Source: Paenibacillus_F sp047238265
GTDB lineage: Bacteria > Bacillota > Bacilli > Paenibacillales > NBRC-103111
Length of the DNA stretch: 64,000 nucleotides
Reading direction: 5' to 3'
Assembly: GCF_047238265.1 (NCBI RefSeq)
Contig: NZ_JBDFMM010000001.1
Span: 1,240,001 to 1,304,000, forward strand
The translations under genes were made by a program, and so were the position numbers. A model generated the notes under the pieces. The model was not told the origin of the DNA and did not search any database. It saw only the letters and a list, made by a program, of their open reading frames with translations. This document shows positions 16,621 to 24,200 of the stretch, piece by piece; within the stretch, counting starts at the first letter, position 1; each line of letters opens with the position of its first letter.

Positions 16621-16986
16621 TTATTCTGCCTCAGGGCCATAAGTTTGAATGAGCTCGTCGCGAATGCGATCTAAATCCTTCAATAATTTGGCTGCTTTTA
16701 ACCGTTGTAAGTCTGTTGTGGCAGTTCTTGAAAGTTCATTGGCAATTTCATATCCTCCAGCCAAGGTGATTTTTTCCCATGAGGCGGGTTGATCCAGGCC
16801 TAATATATAATCTACTGAACAATCACACTCTTCGCTTAATTTAATTAACAGATCGATACTAGGGGTACGTCTATTTGTTTCGAGACTCCTTAGGTAATCT
16901 AAAGAAATATCAATCTTTTTTGCGAAATCAGTTTGGTTGAGTCTCAATTTTATTCTTTGTTCTTTTATACGACTTCCGATAGACAT
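16621..16986 (-). CDS. XRE-family (CI-like) repressor
   Basis: 121 residues. An N-terminal XRE helix-turn-helix (IGSRIKEQRIKLRLNQTDFA, KKIDISLDYLRSLETNRRTP) is followed by a short helical dimerisation region. It is divergent from another XRE gene at 17084, with a perfect inverted repeat between them. This is the geometry of a lysogeny switch, but located within late structural genes. There is no peptidase domain, so it would not be self-cleaved like CI. Confidence 0.85.
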   Translation of the reverse strand: MSIGSRIKEQRIKLRLNQTDFAKKIDISLDYLRSLETNRRTPSIDLLIKLSEECDCSVDYILGLDQPASWEKITLAGGYEIANELSRTATTDLQRLKAAKLLKDLDRIRDELIQTYGPEAE

Positions 16987-17007
16987 TGAATCAACTCCAG
17001 TTATATG

Positions 17008-17036
17008 TTGACATGTACTATCTGTACATGTACAAT
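17008..17036 (+). promoter_or_regulatory. promoter for the plus-strand XRE gene
   Basis: TTGACA (17008-17013) and TACAAT (17031-17036) are separated by 17 bases, a near-consensus sigma-A promoter. The left arm of the 19-bp inverted repeat fills the spacer exactly, so binding there would block RNA polymerase. Confidence 0.75.
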
Positions 17037-17059
17037 TTGAACATGTACAGATAGTACAT
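17013..17059. promoter_or_regulatory. 19-bp perfect inverted repeat, XRE operator
   Basis: ATGTACTATCTGTACATGT (17013-17031) is repeated as its exact reverse complement at 17041-17059, with a 9-base spacer. TGTACAT half-sites recur within each arm. It lies between two divergent XRE genes and overlaps the plus-strand promoter, so it is very probably the shared operator. Confidence 0.85.
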
Positions 17060-17083
17060 TATTGTTCGAGGAGGAGGTGTAGC

Positions 17084-17278
17084 ATGAACGAAAAATTAAA
17101 ACAACTCAGAAAAGAAAAAGGATGGTCTCAAATGGAAACTGCCATCAAGTTAGGGATTTCTATTGATTACTTAAGATCACTAGAAATCGGCAGGAAGACA
17201 CCTAGCTTGAAGCTTCTAAGAAAAATAGCTAATACGTATGGATGTGGAACTATTGATGAATTATTACATGCATCTTAA
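17084..17278 (+). CDS. small XRE-family (Cro-like) regulator
   Basis: 64 residues, almost entirely a helix-turn-helix (LKQLRKEKGWSQMETAIKLG, ISIDYLRSLEIGRKTPSLKL). The recognition region SIDYLRSLE is almost the same as ISLDYLRSLE in the divergent repressor, so both probably read the same operator, as CI and Cro do. GAGGAGGTG precedes the ATG. Confidence 0.85.
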   Translation: MNEKLKQLRKEKGWSQMETAIKLGISIDYLRSLEIGRKTPSLKLLRKIANTYGCGTIDELLHAS

Positions 17279-17327
17279 AACGAAAACACCTTCCCATGTC
17301 TTGGCGGACAGAAGGTGTTCATCTAAA

Positions 17328-17446
17328 AAGGAAGTAAGTGTTCCTTCACGACTATTATAACCAGATGTTGATGTAAATAAAAGTGTTTACTTCTTTACAT
17401 CTTTACTTCTAGTGATGACTAGTAGTCAAGAACACTTACCTTCCTT
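17328..17446. other. nested inverted repeats: probable structured RNA or regulatory element
   Basis: The outer arms (17328-17346 and 17428-17446) pair over about 17 bases with one bulge on each side. Inside lie GATGTAAA/TTTACATC (17370-17377/17394-17401) and CTAGT/ACTAG (17409-17413/17418-17422), giving a branched structure. The element holds no gene and lies directly upstream of the GTG gene at 17469. It may be a structured 5' leader, a small RNA or a miniature element. Confidence 0.55.
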
Positions 17447-17468
17447 CATCTTGAGGAGGAAGATTTGA

Positions 17469-17744
17469 GTGAGTCATATACCCGAAGAGAGCATCATGCT
17501 ACGTATCGAAGAAGTCTCTAACGAGAACATTCATCACCCAATCATCGGAGAATACTTAGATGAGTTTAACGACAAGTTAGTCCATTTAGTGAGTAAACTC
17601 CCGAACGACCTGCAAGACTTTGTTCTTGATCTTGAAGTGTTAATGAGTCACTTGTGCTTACTTAGTGAAGACTTGGCGTATAGGAAAGGTCTCAATGATG
17701 GATTGAATGTTCAAAAATTATTTAGAGGAGGATTCGTAGCATGA
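17469..17744 (+). CDS. phage protein of unknown function
   Basis: 91 residues from GTG 17469; GAGGAGGAAG lies upstream. Acidic and helical (EYLDEFNDKLVHLVSKLPND), no motif recognised. It overlaps the antirepressor-like gene by 4 bases (ATGA), so the two are translationally coupled and probably act together in the cassette. Confidence 0.55.
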   Translation: MSHIPEESIMLRIEEVSNENIHHPIIGEYLDEFNDKLVHLVSKLPNDLQDFVLDLEVLMSHLCLLSEDLAYRKGLNDGLNVQKLFRGGFVA

Positions 17745-18550
17745 AGAAAAGTGATGCGCTGATTGAAAGCAAGGTTCTGAGGGAAACGGTTGCCGATCGT
17801 GTAGAGGTCTTGGAAAAGGTAAAAAAATTGATAATGTTGCCGGATGATCTTCATTCTAGTATTGATATGGCTTTAGAGTATTTCGAAGTGAAAAAAGAAG
17901 CGTTAAAGTCTTGCATTAAAGATCACAGGTTGGAACTTGAGAGTGATGGACTAAGGGTTCTGGCAGGAGATGAACTGAGGTCCTTGAAGGACCTGGGTGT
18001 AACTGGAAAAAATACTGTATCCTTTACTATCATTCCTCGGAGAGCATTACTGAGGATTGGTATGCTACTTCGTGATAGTGCAGTAGCCCAGAAAATTCGC
18101 GACTATCTTCTTGAGGTAGAAGGGGGAACCCGGCCAAAGAATAACGACCTCGAACTTAAGCGCAAGAATATCGAAGTCAAACTCCTGAATGCTAAAGTCA
18201 GACAAAGCAACACAGCACTCAAGATAGCTGAGAAGGTGTCTATGCTCGGAGTGTCTCAAGAATCTTTGGTGCAGCTCTATAGCTTTGCGGCAAACGTGCT
18301 CACTGATCGAGTGATGTTGCCTCCACCAGAAGTGGACAAGACTTACACGGCTACGGAGATTGGTAATGAGCTTGGACTATCGAGCAACAAGATTGGTCGC
18401 CTAGCCAATGAGCACAATCTCAAGACAGCCGAGTATGGAATTACTGTCTTGGATAAGTCACGCAGCTCAGACAAGCAAGTACCGAGTTTCAGATACAACG
18501 AAGCTGGAAGAAAGAAGCTCATTGAGTTAGTCAGCCAGAAACAAGCATAG
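17741..18550 (+). CDS. antirepressor-like DNA-binding protein
   Basis: 269 residues. The N-terminal half (ALEYFEVKKEALKSCIKDHR, LELESDGLRVLAGDELRSLK, IIPRRALLRIGMLLRDSAVA, QKIRDYLLEVE) resembles a region seen in phage regulatory/antirepressor proteins. The C-terminal half has a helix-turn-helix-like segment (YTATEIGNELGLSSNKIGRL) as in KilAC-type domains. It lies in the same cassette as the XRE pair, so it may release their repression. The family is known to me only by resemblance. Confidence 0.55.
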   Translation: MKKSDALIESKVLRETVADRVEVLEKVKKLIMLPDDLHSSIDMALEYFEVKKEALKSCIKDHRLELESDGLRVLAGDELRSLKDLGVTGKNTVSFTIIPRRALLRIGMLLRDSAVAQKIRDYLLEVEGGTRPKNNDLELKRKNIEVKLLNAKVRQSNTALKIAEKVSMLGVSQESLVQLYSFAANVLTDRVMLPPPEVDKTYTATEIGNELGLSSNKIGRLANEHNLKTAEYGITVLDKSRSSDKQVPSFRYNEAGRKKLIELVSQKQA

Positions 18551-18565
18551 TGATGGGATAAGTGA

Positions 18566-18596
18566 AAGGGATGGTCCTTGTGACTCGTCCCTTTTT
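18566..18596 (+). terminator. Rho-independent terminator
   Basis: AAGGGA (18566-18571) pairs with TCCCTT (18588-18593), followed by a run of Ts. It lies just after the antirepressor-like gene. Confidence 0.6.
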
Positions 18597-18619
18597 ACAT
18601 TGAAAGGAGGTGTTGTTAG

Positions 18620-18760
18620 GTGGAAGAAAAGCTTGAACAGATTATTGTGTTGCTTAATCGAATCGAGGAAAAAATAGAACGAATCGAAAATAAAACGCAG
18701 ATCTTATATCAGCAAACCGTTGATTTCATTAAAGATTTTGACACTTCGAAAATGCAATGA
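18620..18760 (+). CDS. small coiled-coil phage protein
   Basis: 46 residues from GTG 18620, with AAAGGAGGTG upstream. The sequence (MEEKLEQIIVLLNRIEEKIE...) is a regular heptad coiled coil. Followed by a CACCATATGGTG hairpin and Ts (18765-18784). Small proteins of this kind are frequent in phage regions; function unknown. Confidence 0.55.
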   Translation: MEEKLEQIIVLLNRIEEKIERIENKTQILYQQTVDFIKDFDTSKMQ

Positions 18761-18764
18761 AATT

Positions 18765-18784
18765 CACCATATGGTGGGCTTTTA
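18765..18784 (+). terminator. short terminator-like hairpin
   Basis: CACCATATGGTG (18765-18776) is a 12-bp palindrome followed by GGCTTTT. A similar ACCATATGGT palindrome occurs at 15936-15945, at the other end of the cassette. Confidence 0.4.
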
Positions 18785-18805
18785 TTATGCAATCCATTCT
18801 AGATA

Positions 18806-19113
18806 TTGTAAAAAATAATTTACATGTGATAAAATAAAGTCAACAGGTGAAAATTAAAGTAAGACGGGGTGCTAGCCCGTCGGCAACAAGAGGTTGAACA
18901 GCAGCGAGTTCCTCAAGCAATGCGCAGAGAAAACCCACTATAGGCGGCTAACCTATTTGCGGTGGAAAGTAAGAAGGGAGACCTTAGATGCGCTAACATC
19001 TTTGGTCCCCCTAGGTTGTACAACAGCCGCATTGAAGAGCGGTCGGCTGCGGAAAAGTGAACTAAGTCAAAGAAATAGACCGTAACCTTCTCACAGGCGG
19101 TCTATTTCTCTTT
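18806..19113 (+). ncRNA. convergent RNA, likely RatA-type antitoxin
   Basis: TTGTAA (18806-18811) and TAAAAT (18830-18835) with 18-base spacing would start a transcript near 18842. It would run about 250 bases to the bidirectional hairpin at 19069-19113. That end overlaps the 3' end of the minus-strand toxin mRNA, the arrangement of txpA/RatA in Bacillus subtilis. An open frame of 63 codons inside lacks a credible ribosome site. Existence and size of the RNA are inferred from these signals. Confidence 0.45.
19069..19113. terminator. bidirectional terminator shared by toxin mRNA and antisense RNA
   Basis: AAAGAAATAGACCG (19069-19082) pairs with the arm CGGTCTATTTCTCTTT (19098-19113) with one extra base. 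A- and T-rich ends on both sides allow termination in both directions. The toxin stop codon lies inside the right arm. Confidence 0.65.
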
Positions 19114-19185
19114 GAGGTAGGTAAGCAGCTTCAGAATGAACATTCCGAAAAGGAACATCAGAGTGATCGCATCTTTGACCTCCAC
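19102..19185 (-). CDS. TxpA/holin-like type I toxin peptide
   Basis: 27 residues, MEVKDAITLMFLFGMFILKL then LTYLKEK: one transmembrane helix with a charged lysine tail, the pattern of putative holin-like toxins in Firmicutes prophages. I prefer GTG 19185 as start, since a near-perfect GGGAGGTGA site lies 5-6 bases upstream; an ATG at 19191 would overlap that site. A TATAAT on the minus strand (19250-19255) supplies a promoter. Such peptides permeabilise or stress the membrane and are silenced by an antisense RNA. Confidence 0.7.
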   Translation of the reverse strand: MEVKDAITLMFLFGMFILKLLTYLKEK

Positions 19186-19249
19186 AGGCATCACCTCCCT
19201 TCCGAGAGGTTAGCCGACCGCCTATCAACCGTTCTGTTGTACAAGGAAG

Positions 19250-19255
19250 ATTATA
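19250..19255 (-). promoter_or_regulatory. -10 element of the toxin promoter
   Basis: TATAAT read on the minus strand, about 65 bases upstream of the toxin start. No convincing -35 hexamer is visible at 17 bases. The leader it would produce carries segments (TTGTACAACAG, AGGCGG, GGCTAACC) that recur, on the other strand, in the convergent RNA. Confidence 0.45.
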
Positions 19256-19267
19256 CCATAAATGATA

Positions 19268-19294
19268 GAGTCCAGCATATGCCGGGCTCTTTTT
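19268..19294 (+). terminator. Rho-independent terminator
   Basis: GAGTCC and GGGCTC arms enclose a GCATATGC palindrome (19268-19289), followed by TTTTT. Oriented for plus-strand transcripts, it would shield the region from read-through. Confidence 0.55.
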
Positions 19295-19295
19295 C

Positions 19296-19484
19296 TTATG
19301 GCTTCAAATTAAACCGATCGCGCAAAAAGATAGTCGCCACCAGTTGAATGGCTGTTAAACTTGCCTCCTTCATAGCGCGTTCAGTCTCTCCGAGTATGAT
19401 GTACAACACAATAAGGTAGACGCCTGAGACAAGTAAACCAACGCCAAGAAAATATATGTATTGAATTAATTTGAACAGATCCAT
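19296..19484 (-). CDS. small membrane protein on the opposite strand
   Basis: 62 residues with one long or two short hydrophobic helices (LIQYIYFLGVGLLVSGVYLI, VLYIILG), followed by an amphipathic end. A GGCGGTGATGAT ribosome site precedes the ATG. It runs against the structural genes and sits just upstream of the toxin locus on the same strand, so it may belong to that module. Function unknown. Confidence 0.45.
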   Translation of the reverse strand: MDLFKLIQYIYFLGVGLLVSGVYLIVLYIILGETERAMKEASLTAIQLVATIFLRDRFNLKP

Positions 19485-19527
19485 ATCATCACCGCCTATA
19501 TTTTACCATCAAATGAGGAGGATGGAC

Positions 19528-20805
19528 ATGGCCTATACGTACCGCAAACCTGTAGATGACGATGTTCCATGGGAGCAGAGGTTGGTCAACTATTCCCAAG
19601 ATAAAAACGCCGGTAAAACTGAATTTCAGCGAGCCATGGAGGTTTTCAACGCCAAGAACTCTCTGGGAGATACAGCAGGTGCTACATCGGCTAAAAATTG
19701 GGCCAACCAGGTAAACACGGCAACCGGCGGTTACGCCTCTCAGCCGGACAGTGTTTTAAAGAGGGACGAGTTTACGACTAAAAGGGACAGCTTCCTGCAA
19801 AAGTGGGCTGAATCAGCAAGTCAGAGACCGGCGCAAGTTGAGGCGCCTAAGCCGTTTGTTTATGATCAGAACACCGACCCCTATTACCAGAATGCATTAA
19901 GACAAGCCCGGGCAAACATCGGGACTGAACAAAACAATACGATGGCGAAGCTTCGCGGCAGCGGTCAGGGAAATTCCTCGCTGTCAGAAACGCTCGCCCA
20001 CCAGATAGCGAATAAGCAAATGGAGCGCGTAGATACGCAACTCCTGCCGCAGATGATTGATCAAGCGTATAACCGATACCAGACGGATAACAAGTGGAAC
20101 TTTGATATCAACAAAGAAAACTATAACCGAGATAACGACTATAAAAGTGCTTTGGCTAGTGTACTCTCGACTTATAACAATCTGGGTCAGCAAGAACTTC
20201 AAAACGAAATATCTCAAGCTCCATTGACAGGCAAGTTTAACGGCAACAACACCATGGACACTAGGGTTAAGAACATGGATATGATGTTCAATTGGGCCGA
20301 TCGTACGGGATACATGGGCACGCCGGTTGATGATTGGTTAAATTATGGGTTCCAAGATAAGGGGCCTAGAACGCTGCAAGGACAAACTCAGGACTTGAAT
20401 AAAGCCGTTACCGAATCTGGACTGACGGGTTACTTTAATAACTTGCCTACACTTGAGAGGGAAAGATTAGCTGAAACTATAAGACAGTTTGGTATTACTT
20501 CTGATATGCAAAAACTTGGTCAACAACAAGATTATGATTATAAACAGGGCAGTCTGGCGCTCGATAAATCAAGGCTTGGTTTCCAAATGGACCAAGGAAC
20601 TACTCATAAACCCACAGTTAGTGCTAGTCAGTTAAAGAGCATTGCCGAAGGATCTTCATTTATGGATGTAGATGCAAAAGGTAAGAAGATAGCTCCTAAA
20701 GATTCTGCTAAGCAGAAGAAGCTTCTAGAGCTTATTGATCAAGCTGACGCCTCAATTGAGGACAAAATTTTGATTGCTTCATCTCTTGGGCTGGACCCAA
20801 ACTGA
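19528..20805 (+). CDS. internal virion protein, N-terminal part (continues in the -1 frame)
   Basis: 425 residues from ATG 19528 (GAGGAGG upstream). Gln/Asn-rich and helical, with YRKPVDDDVPWEQRL at the start and repeated charged helices; no catalytic motif. It ends in GLDPN at a TGA. The -1 frame then carries on at once with LITSSGSGQSLRGSS and a peptidoglycan hydrolase domain to 21242. The stop is immediately preceded by C CCA AAC (20796-20802), a -1 slippery heptamer. The full product would be about 571 residues, like podovirus ejection proteins that carry a lytic domain. Confidence 0.65.
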   Translation: MAYTYRKPVDDDVPWEQRLVNYSQDKNAGKTEFQRAMEVFNAKNSLGDTAGATSAKNWANQVNTATGGYASQPDSVLKRDEFTTKRDSFLQKWAESASQRPAQVEAPKPFVYDQNTDPYYQNALRQARANIGTEQNNTMAKLRGSGQGNSSLSETLAHQIANKQMERVDTQLLPQMIDQAYNRYQTDNKWNFDINKENYNRDNDYKSALASVLSTYNNLGQQELQNEISQAPLTGKFNGNNTMDTRVKNMDMMFNWADRTGYMGTPVDDWLNYGFQDKGPRTLQGQTQDLNKAVTESGLTGYFNNLPTLERERLAETIRQFGITSDMQKLGQQQDYDYKQGSLALDKSRLGFQMDQGTTHKPTVSASQLKSIAEGSSFMDVDAKGKKIAPKDSAKQKKLLELIDQADASIEDKILIASSLGLDPN

Positions 20806-20843
20806 TAACCTCTTCGGGATCCGGGCAGTCCCTTAGAGGGTCC
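20796..20843 (+). promoter_or_regulatory. candidate -1 programmed frameshift site with downstream hairpin
   Basis: The heptamer CCCAAAC (20796-20802) is in the X XXY YYZ phase, directly before TGA. Fourteen bases further, GGATCC (20817-20822) pairs with GGGTCC (20838-20843), with an inner GGG/CCC stem. The spacer is longer than usual. A one-base deletion in an A run would look the same. Confidence 0.4.
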
Positions 20844-21242
20844 AGTGCGAACGCCCAGAAATTAAACACGCAGCTCGGCGGTGTGCTAAAAAATTATGGT
20901 GGCGCCATAGAAAAATCAAGCAGTAAACGGGGTGTGGACCCTACATTAGTGGCTGCAATTATTATGCACGAAACGGGAAATGGAACAAGCAATGCAGTAA
21001 AAAGTAAAAACAACGTAGGCGGGATGATGAGCAAAGATGGTCTTATGAGCTTCGATAGCATAGAGGCAGGAATTGACGCGATGGTTTCCAACCTTAAAAG
21101 GAACTATTTTGACAAGGGACTTACCTCTATCGAAGCTATTCAAAAGAAATACGCCCCAATCGGCGCAGCAAACGACCCCACCTCGTTAAATAAGAATTGG
21201 GTAAACGGAGTCACGAAATACTATAACGCACTCAGGAGGTGA
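20806..21242 (+). CDS. peptidoglycan hydrolase (glucosaminidase-type) domain of the internal virion protein
   Basis: This segment continues the preceding protein in the -1 frame. The folded part (about 20883-21242) has VDPTLVAAIIMHETGNGTSN, SKNNVGGMM and SIEAGIDAMVSNLKRNY, the pattern of glucosaminidase/lysozyme-like domains (PF01832), with the catalytic Glu in MHETGNG. It would open the cell wall during DNA injection. The frame has no ribosome site of its own near a start codon, so it needs frameshifting or a sequence correction to be expressed. AGGAGGTGA near its end serves the next gene. Confidence 0.65.
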
Positions 21243-21247
21243 ATTGA

Positions 21248-24200
21248 ATGTCGCAGTCGTTGCGCGATTACTTTTCTCGTAATCAATCACAAGGTAAGGG
21301 TAAAAAATCGCTTAAGGATTACGCCAAGATTGTAGACGACTATCAAGAGACGGGCGTCTTGCCCCAGAAGAAGCAAGAAGGTTCCTTCCTGGAAATGTAC
21401 AAGCAAGTTTATAACCAAATGAACCCACCGACAGTAATGAGTAAATCGGTTGGTGCGGTTAAAGATTCCGTGTCTAAGCTTCAAGATGTAGTAAGTGGTG
21501 CAGGGTTAATCGCGGATCAACTTGGATTGAAAGAACTATCGCAAGCTCAGGCGGCGGAAGCCGGTCGAAACTCGGTATTTAAAGCCCGAGAGCTTGTTAA
21601 GGACATCGTGCCGAATCCTAAATACGTCAATGAAGCTAGACGAGCTGAACTGGACCCTGAGAATTCTATTTTAAAGGCTATAAAGCACAATACGGTCGAT
21701 GTTTTAGGGAAGGTAGGAGATAGTTTCCTTTATGACACAGTCCCGGGTAAAGTGGTGCAAAACTTTAACCAAGGCGCTTCCGCAACAATGGGGGCGCCTA
21801 TGCCATATCCCGCTCAATCTACAGGCAGTAAAGTGGGGGATATTGCTTCGCAAATAGCTGGAGTCATAGGTGGTTTCGCTGTTAACCCTGCTCAGCTTGA
21901 GCAAAACGTGCCAGCACTTTTTTTCAGTGGCCCGAGATTGGGATATGCGGTCAACAAAACGACTGACCTAGGAAATTATTTTTTAAATAAGACTCCGGTT
22001 TCGACCCGAATACCGACATTAACAGGTGTGCCTCGTTTAATGGCTCAGGAGGCTCTAGGAGCAGCTGCGTACGAAGCGCCGCGTACATTAATGACTGGTG
22101 GAGAGTTTAGCGATATACCGGAAAGAATGGCCTATGCAGGCGCATATGGGGCTGCTGGCGGCGCCGTACTTGGTGGTCTTGGGGCAGGAATCAAAGCTCT
22201 TGGCAGACGGATAAGTCCATCTCCTTCTCAACAACCAATGTTAGCACTACCAGAGCCCAGACCGGCCGCGGTTACGTCAGAACGTCCAACTCCAACCATA
22301 GACGATTGGTTCAACAACCCTATCAAGGAAAAGAAAGAACTGCCATCGTTCTCCGACTTCTCTAAACGTATAGAAGCCGAGGAATTAGGTGAGTCCACTA
22401 AGTCACAAGGCGAATTAACACCACTTAAGTTAATGGATGATGTGCCTGAGGCCCAGCCTGCCAAGCAAGATATGTTTACGGATCTCTTCGGCCAGCAAGG
22501 GCTTGGTATCACGCCTTTCGGCAGTACTAAGCAGATCAGCAAGGACCCACTGACAACGGCCGGTCAGATCGTGAGCAAGCCAATTCGGAATGACATCGAA
22601 GGAATCGCCGCAAAGTTAAAAGATACAGGTAGGGCTGCAGTACATAACTTTGTTGATTACTTGCGGCCCCTGAAAAAGATTAGCCAAGACGTTTATGATA
22701 AATCCATTGACGCGAGTCGCGCTAATAACATTGCAAATACGATAGTACACGACAAATTTGTTAACCCTCAGGGTGAAGTGTTGGGGGATGGCCTAAAAGA
22801 AATTTTTGATCGCGTGGCACGAGGTAAAACAAAAGATTTCCTGGATTACCTTGTTCTCAGACACGCTAAAACGCGTATGGAACGCGGCGAAAGGGTATAT
22901 GCAGATAGTCTAGGGATGACTCCTGAAAAGGCACAACAACGCCTTGCAGAGCTTGAAAAACGCAACCCGGACTTTGCCAATAACGGAATGGCATGGGACA
23001 AATTTAATGAGAACATGCTCAAGACATACGGTGTAGATGAGGGCCTCATCTCTCGGGAAGCATTTAATTATCTCCGCGAGCAAAACCCAAATTACACTCC
23101 TATGCGAAGGGAATTTACTCGCTCAGAGAAGTTTTCAAGCGCATTTACTATGGGTGCAAAGCCTGCGTTTAGCGGGCAAAAAGCACCAATTAAACAGATT
23201 AGCCCAACTGGTTCTGTACGGAATATAGTAGACCCCCGGCGATCTATAATAGAAGCCACAGGCGCGTGGGTTAACGCAGCTATGCGGAACCGCGTCATGC
23301 AAGGAGTGGTTGATAAGATTCGCACCAATCCCGAGGAAATGCGGGCACTCGCTGAAATTGTTCCTGAAACAACTGAGGCTACTCAAAAGTCACTCAAAGA
23401 AATTAATGACGTTATTAAGTCTGATGGCGTGGAAGGCTTGCTCGAAAAGTTAAATGGGGATTTTGATGTGCTATTTAAGAAAGCAGCACAGAAGGGTGGA
23501 ACAGAGAACATTGTTCAAGCAATGGTGGACGGAAATCCTGTAAAGATCAAGATTCATGATCCGGAGGCTTTCAAAGCATTGGTTGGTCTAGGATACGAGC
23601 AATCTAATTTGATTTTAGATATCTTCGGTAAATTTAGTAATGCTACCAAGCGCGGCGCAACAGGGGCTCTAGCACCAATGTTTGCAGTCAAAGGTCTTAC
23701 TACTGATGTAGGACAAGCCTTAATTCAGTCAAAAGCCCCTGTCTGGCATGTATGGGATCTTATGCATGCAATGATTAGCTCGGTTGCTGACAGGACTCCT
23801 AAAGGAACACCGGGTCTTGAAAACATTCGTGCTCTAGCTCAAGATTTTCGAAGAGTGGGAGGCGAATATTCAGCAGCTCTAAAAGGAGATCGTCAGTTAA
23901 ACAAAAGAGTGGGAAGCCTTGATCGAAACGCGATCTTGTCGCCTAAAGGAATCACTCGTGCAGCCGGAAAGACAGCATTAATGCCTTTTAAAGTTCTTGA
24001 GGGAGTAGCAGATATTACGGAAAATGCAAACCGTATGGCGGCATATAAAGGGTCTTTGCGTAGTCAAGGGGGAGTTCGATCACCTGAAACCATACGTAAT
24101 GCATTACAAGAATCGCGCGAAATTACGACTAATTTTAGTCGTCGTGGTTCTCAAAGCCAAACGATTGAAAAATTTATCCCGTATCAAAATGCCGCGGTCC

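Noticed and set aside
18894..19085. 63-codon frame inside the convergent RNA of the toxin locus
   Set aside because: No ribosome site at a proper distance, Arg/Ser-rich composition, and the segment is better explained as an antisense RNA.
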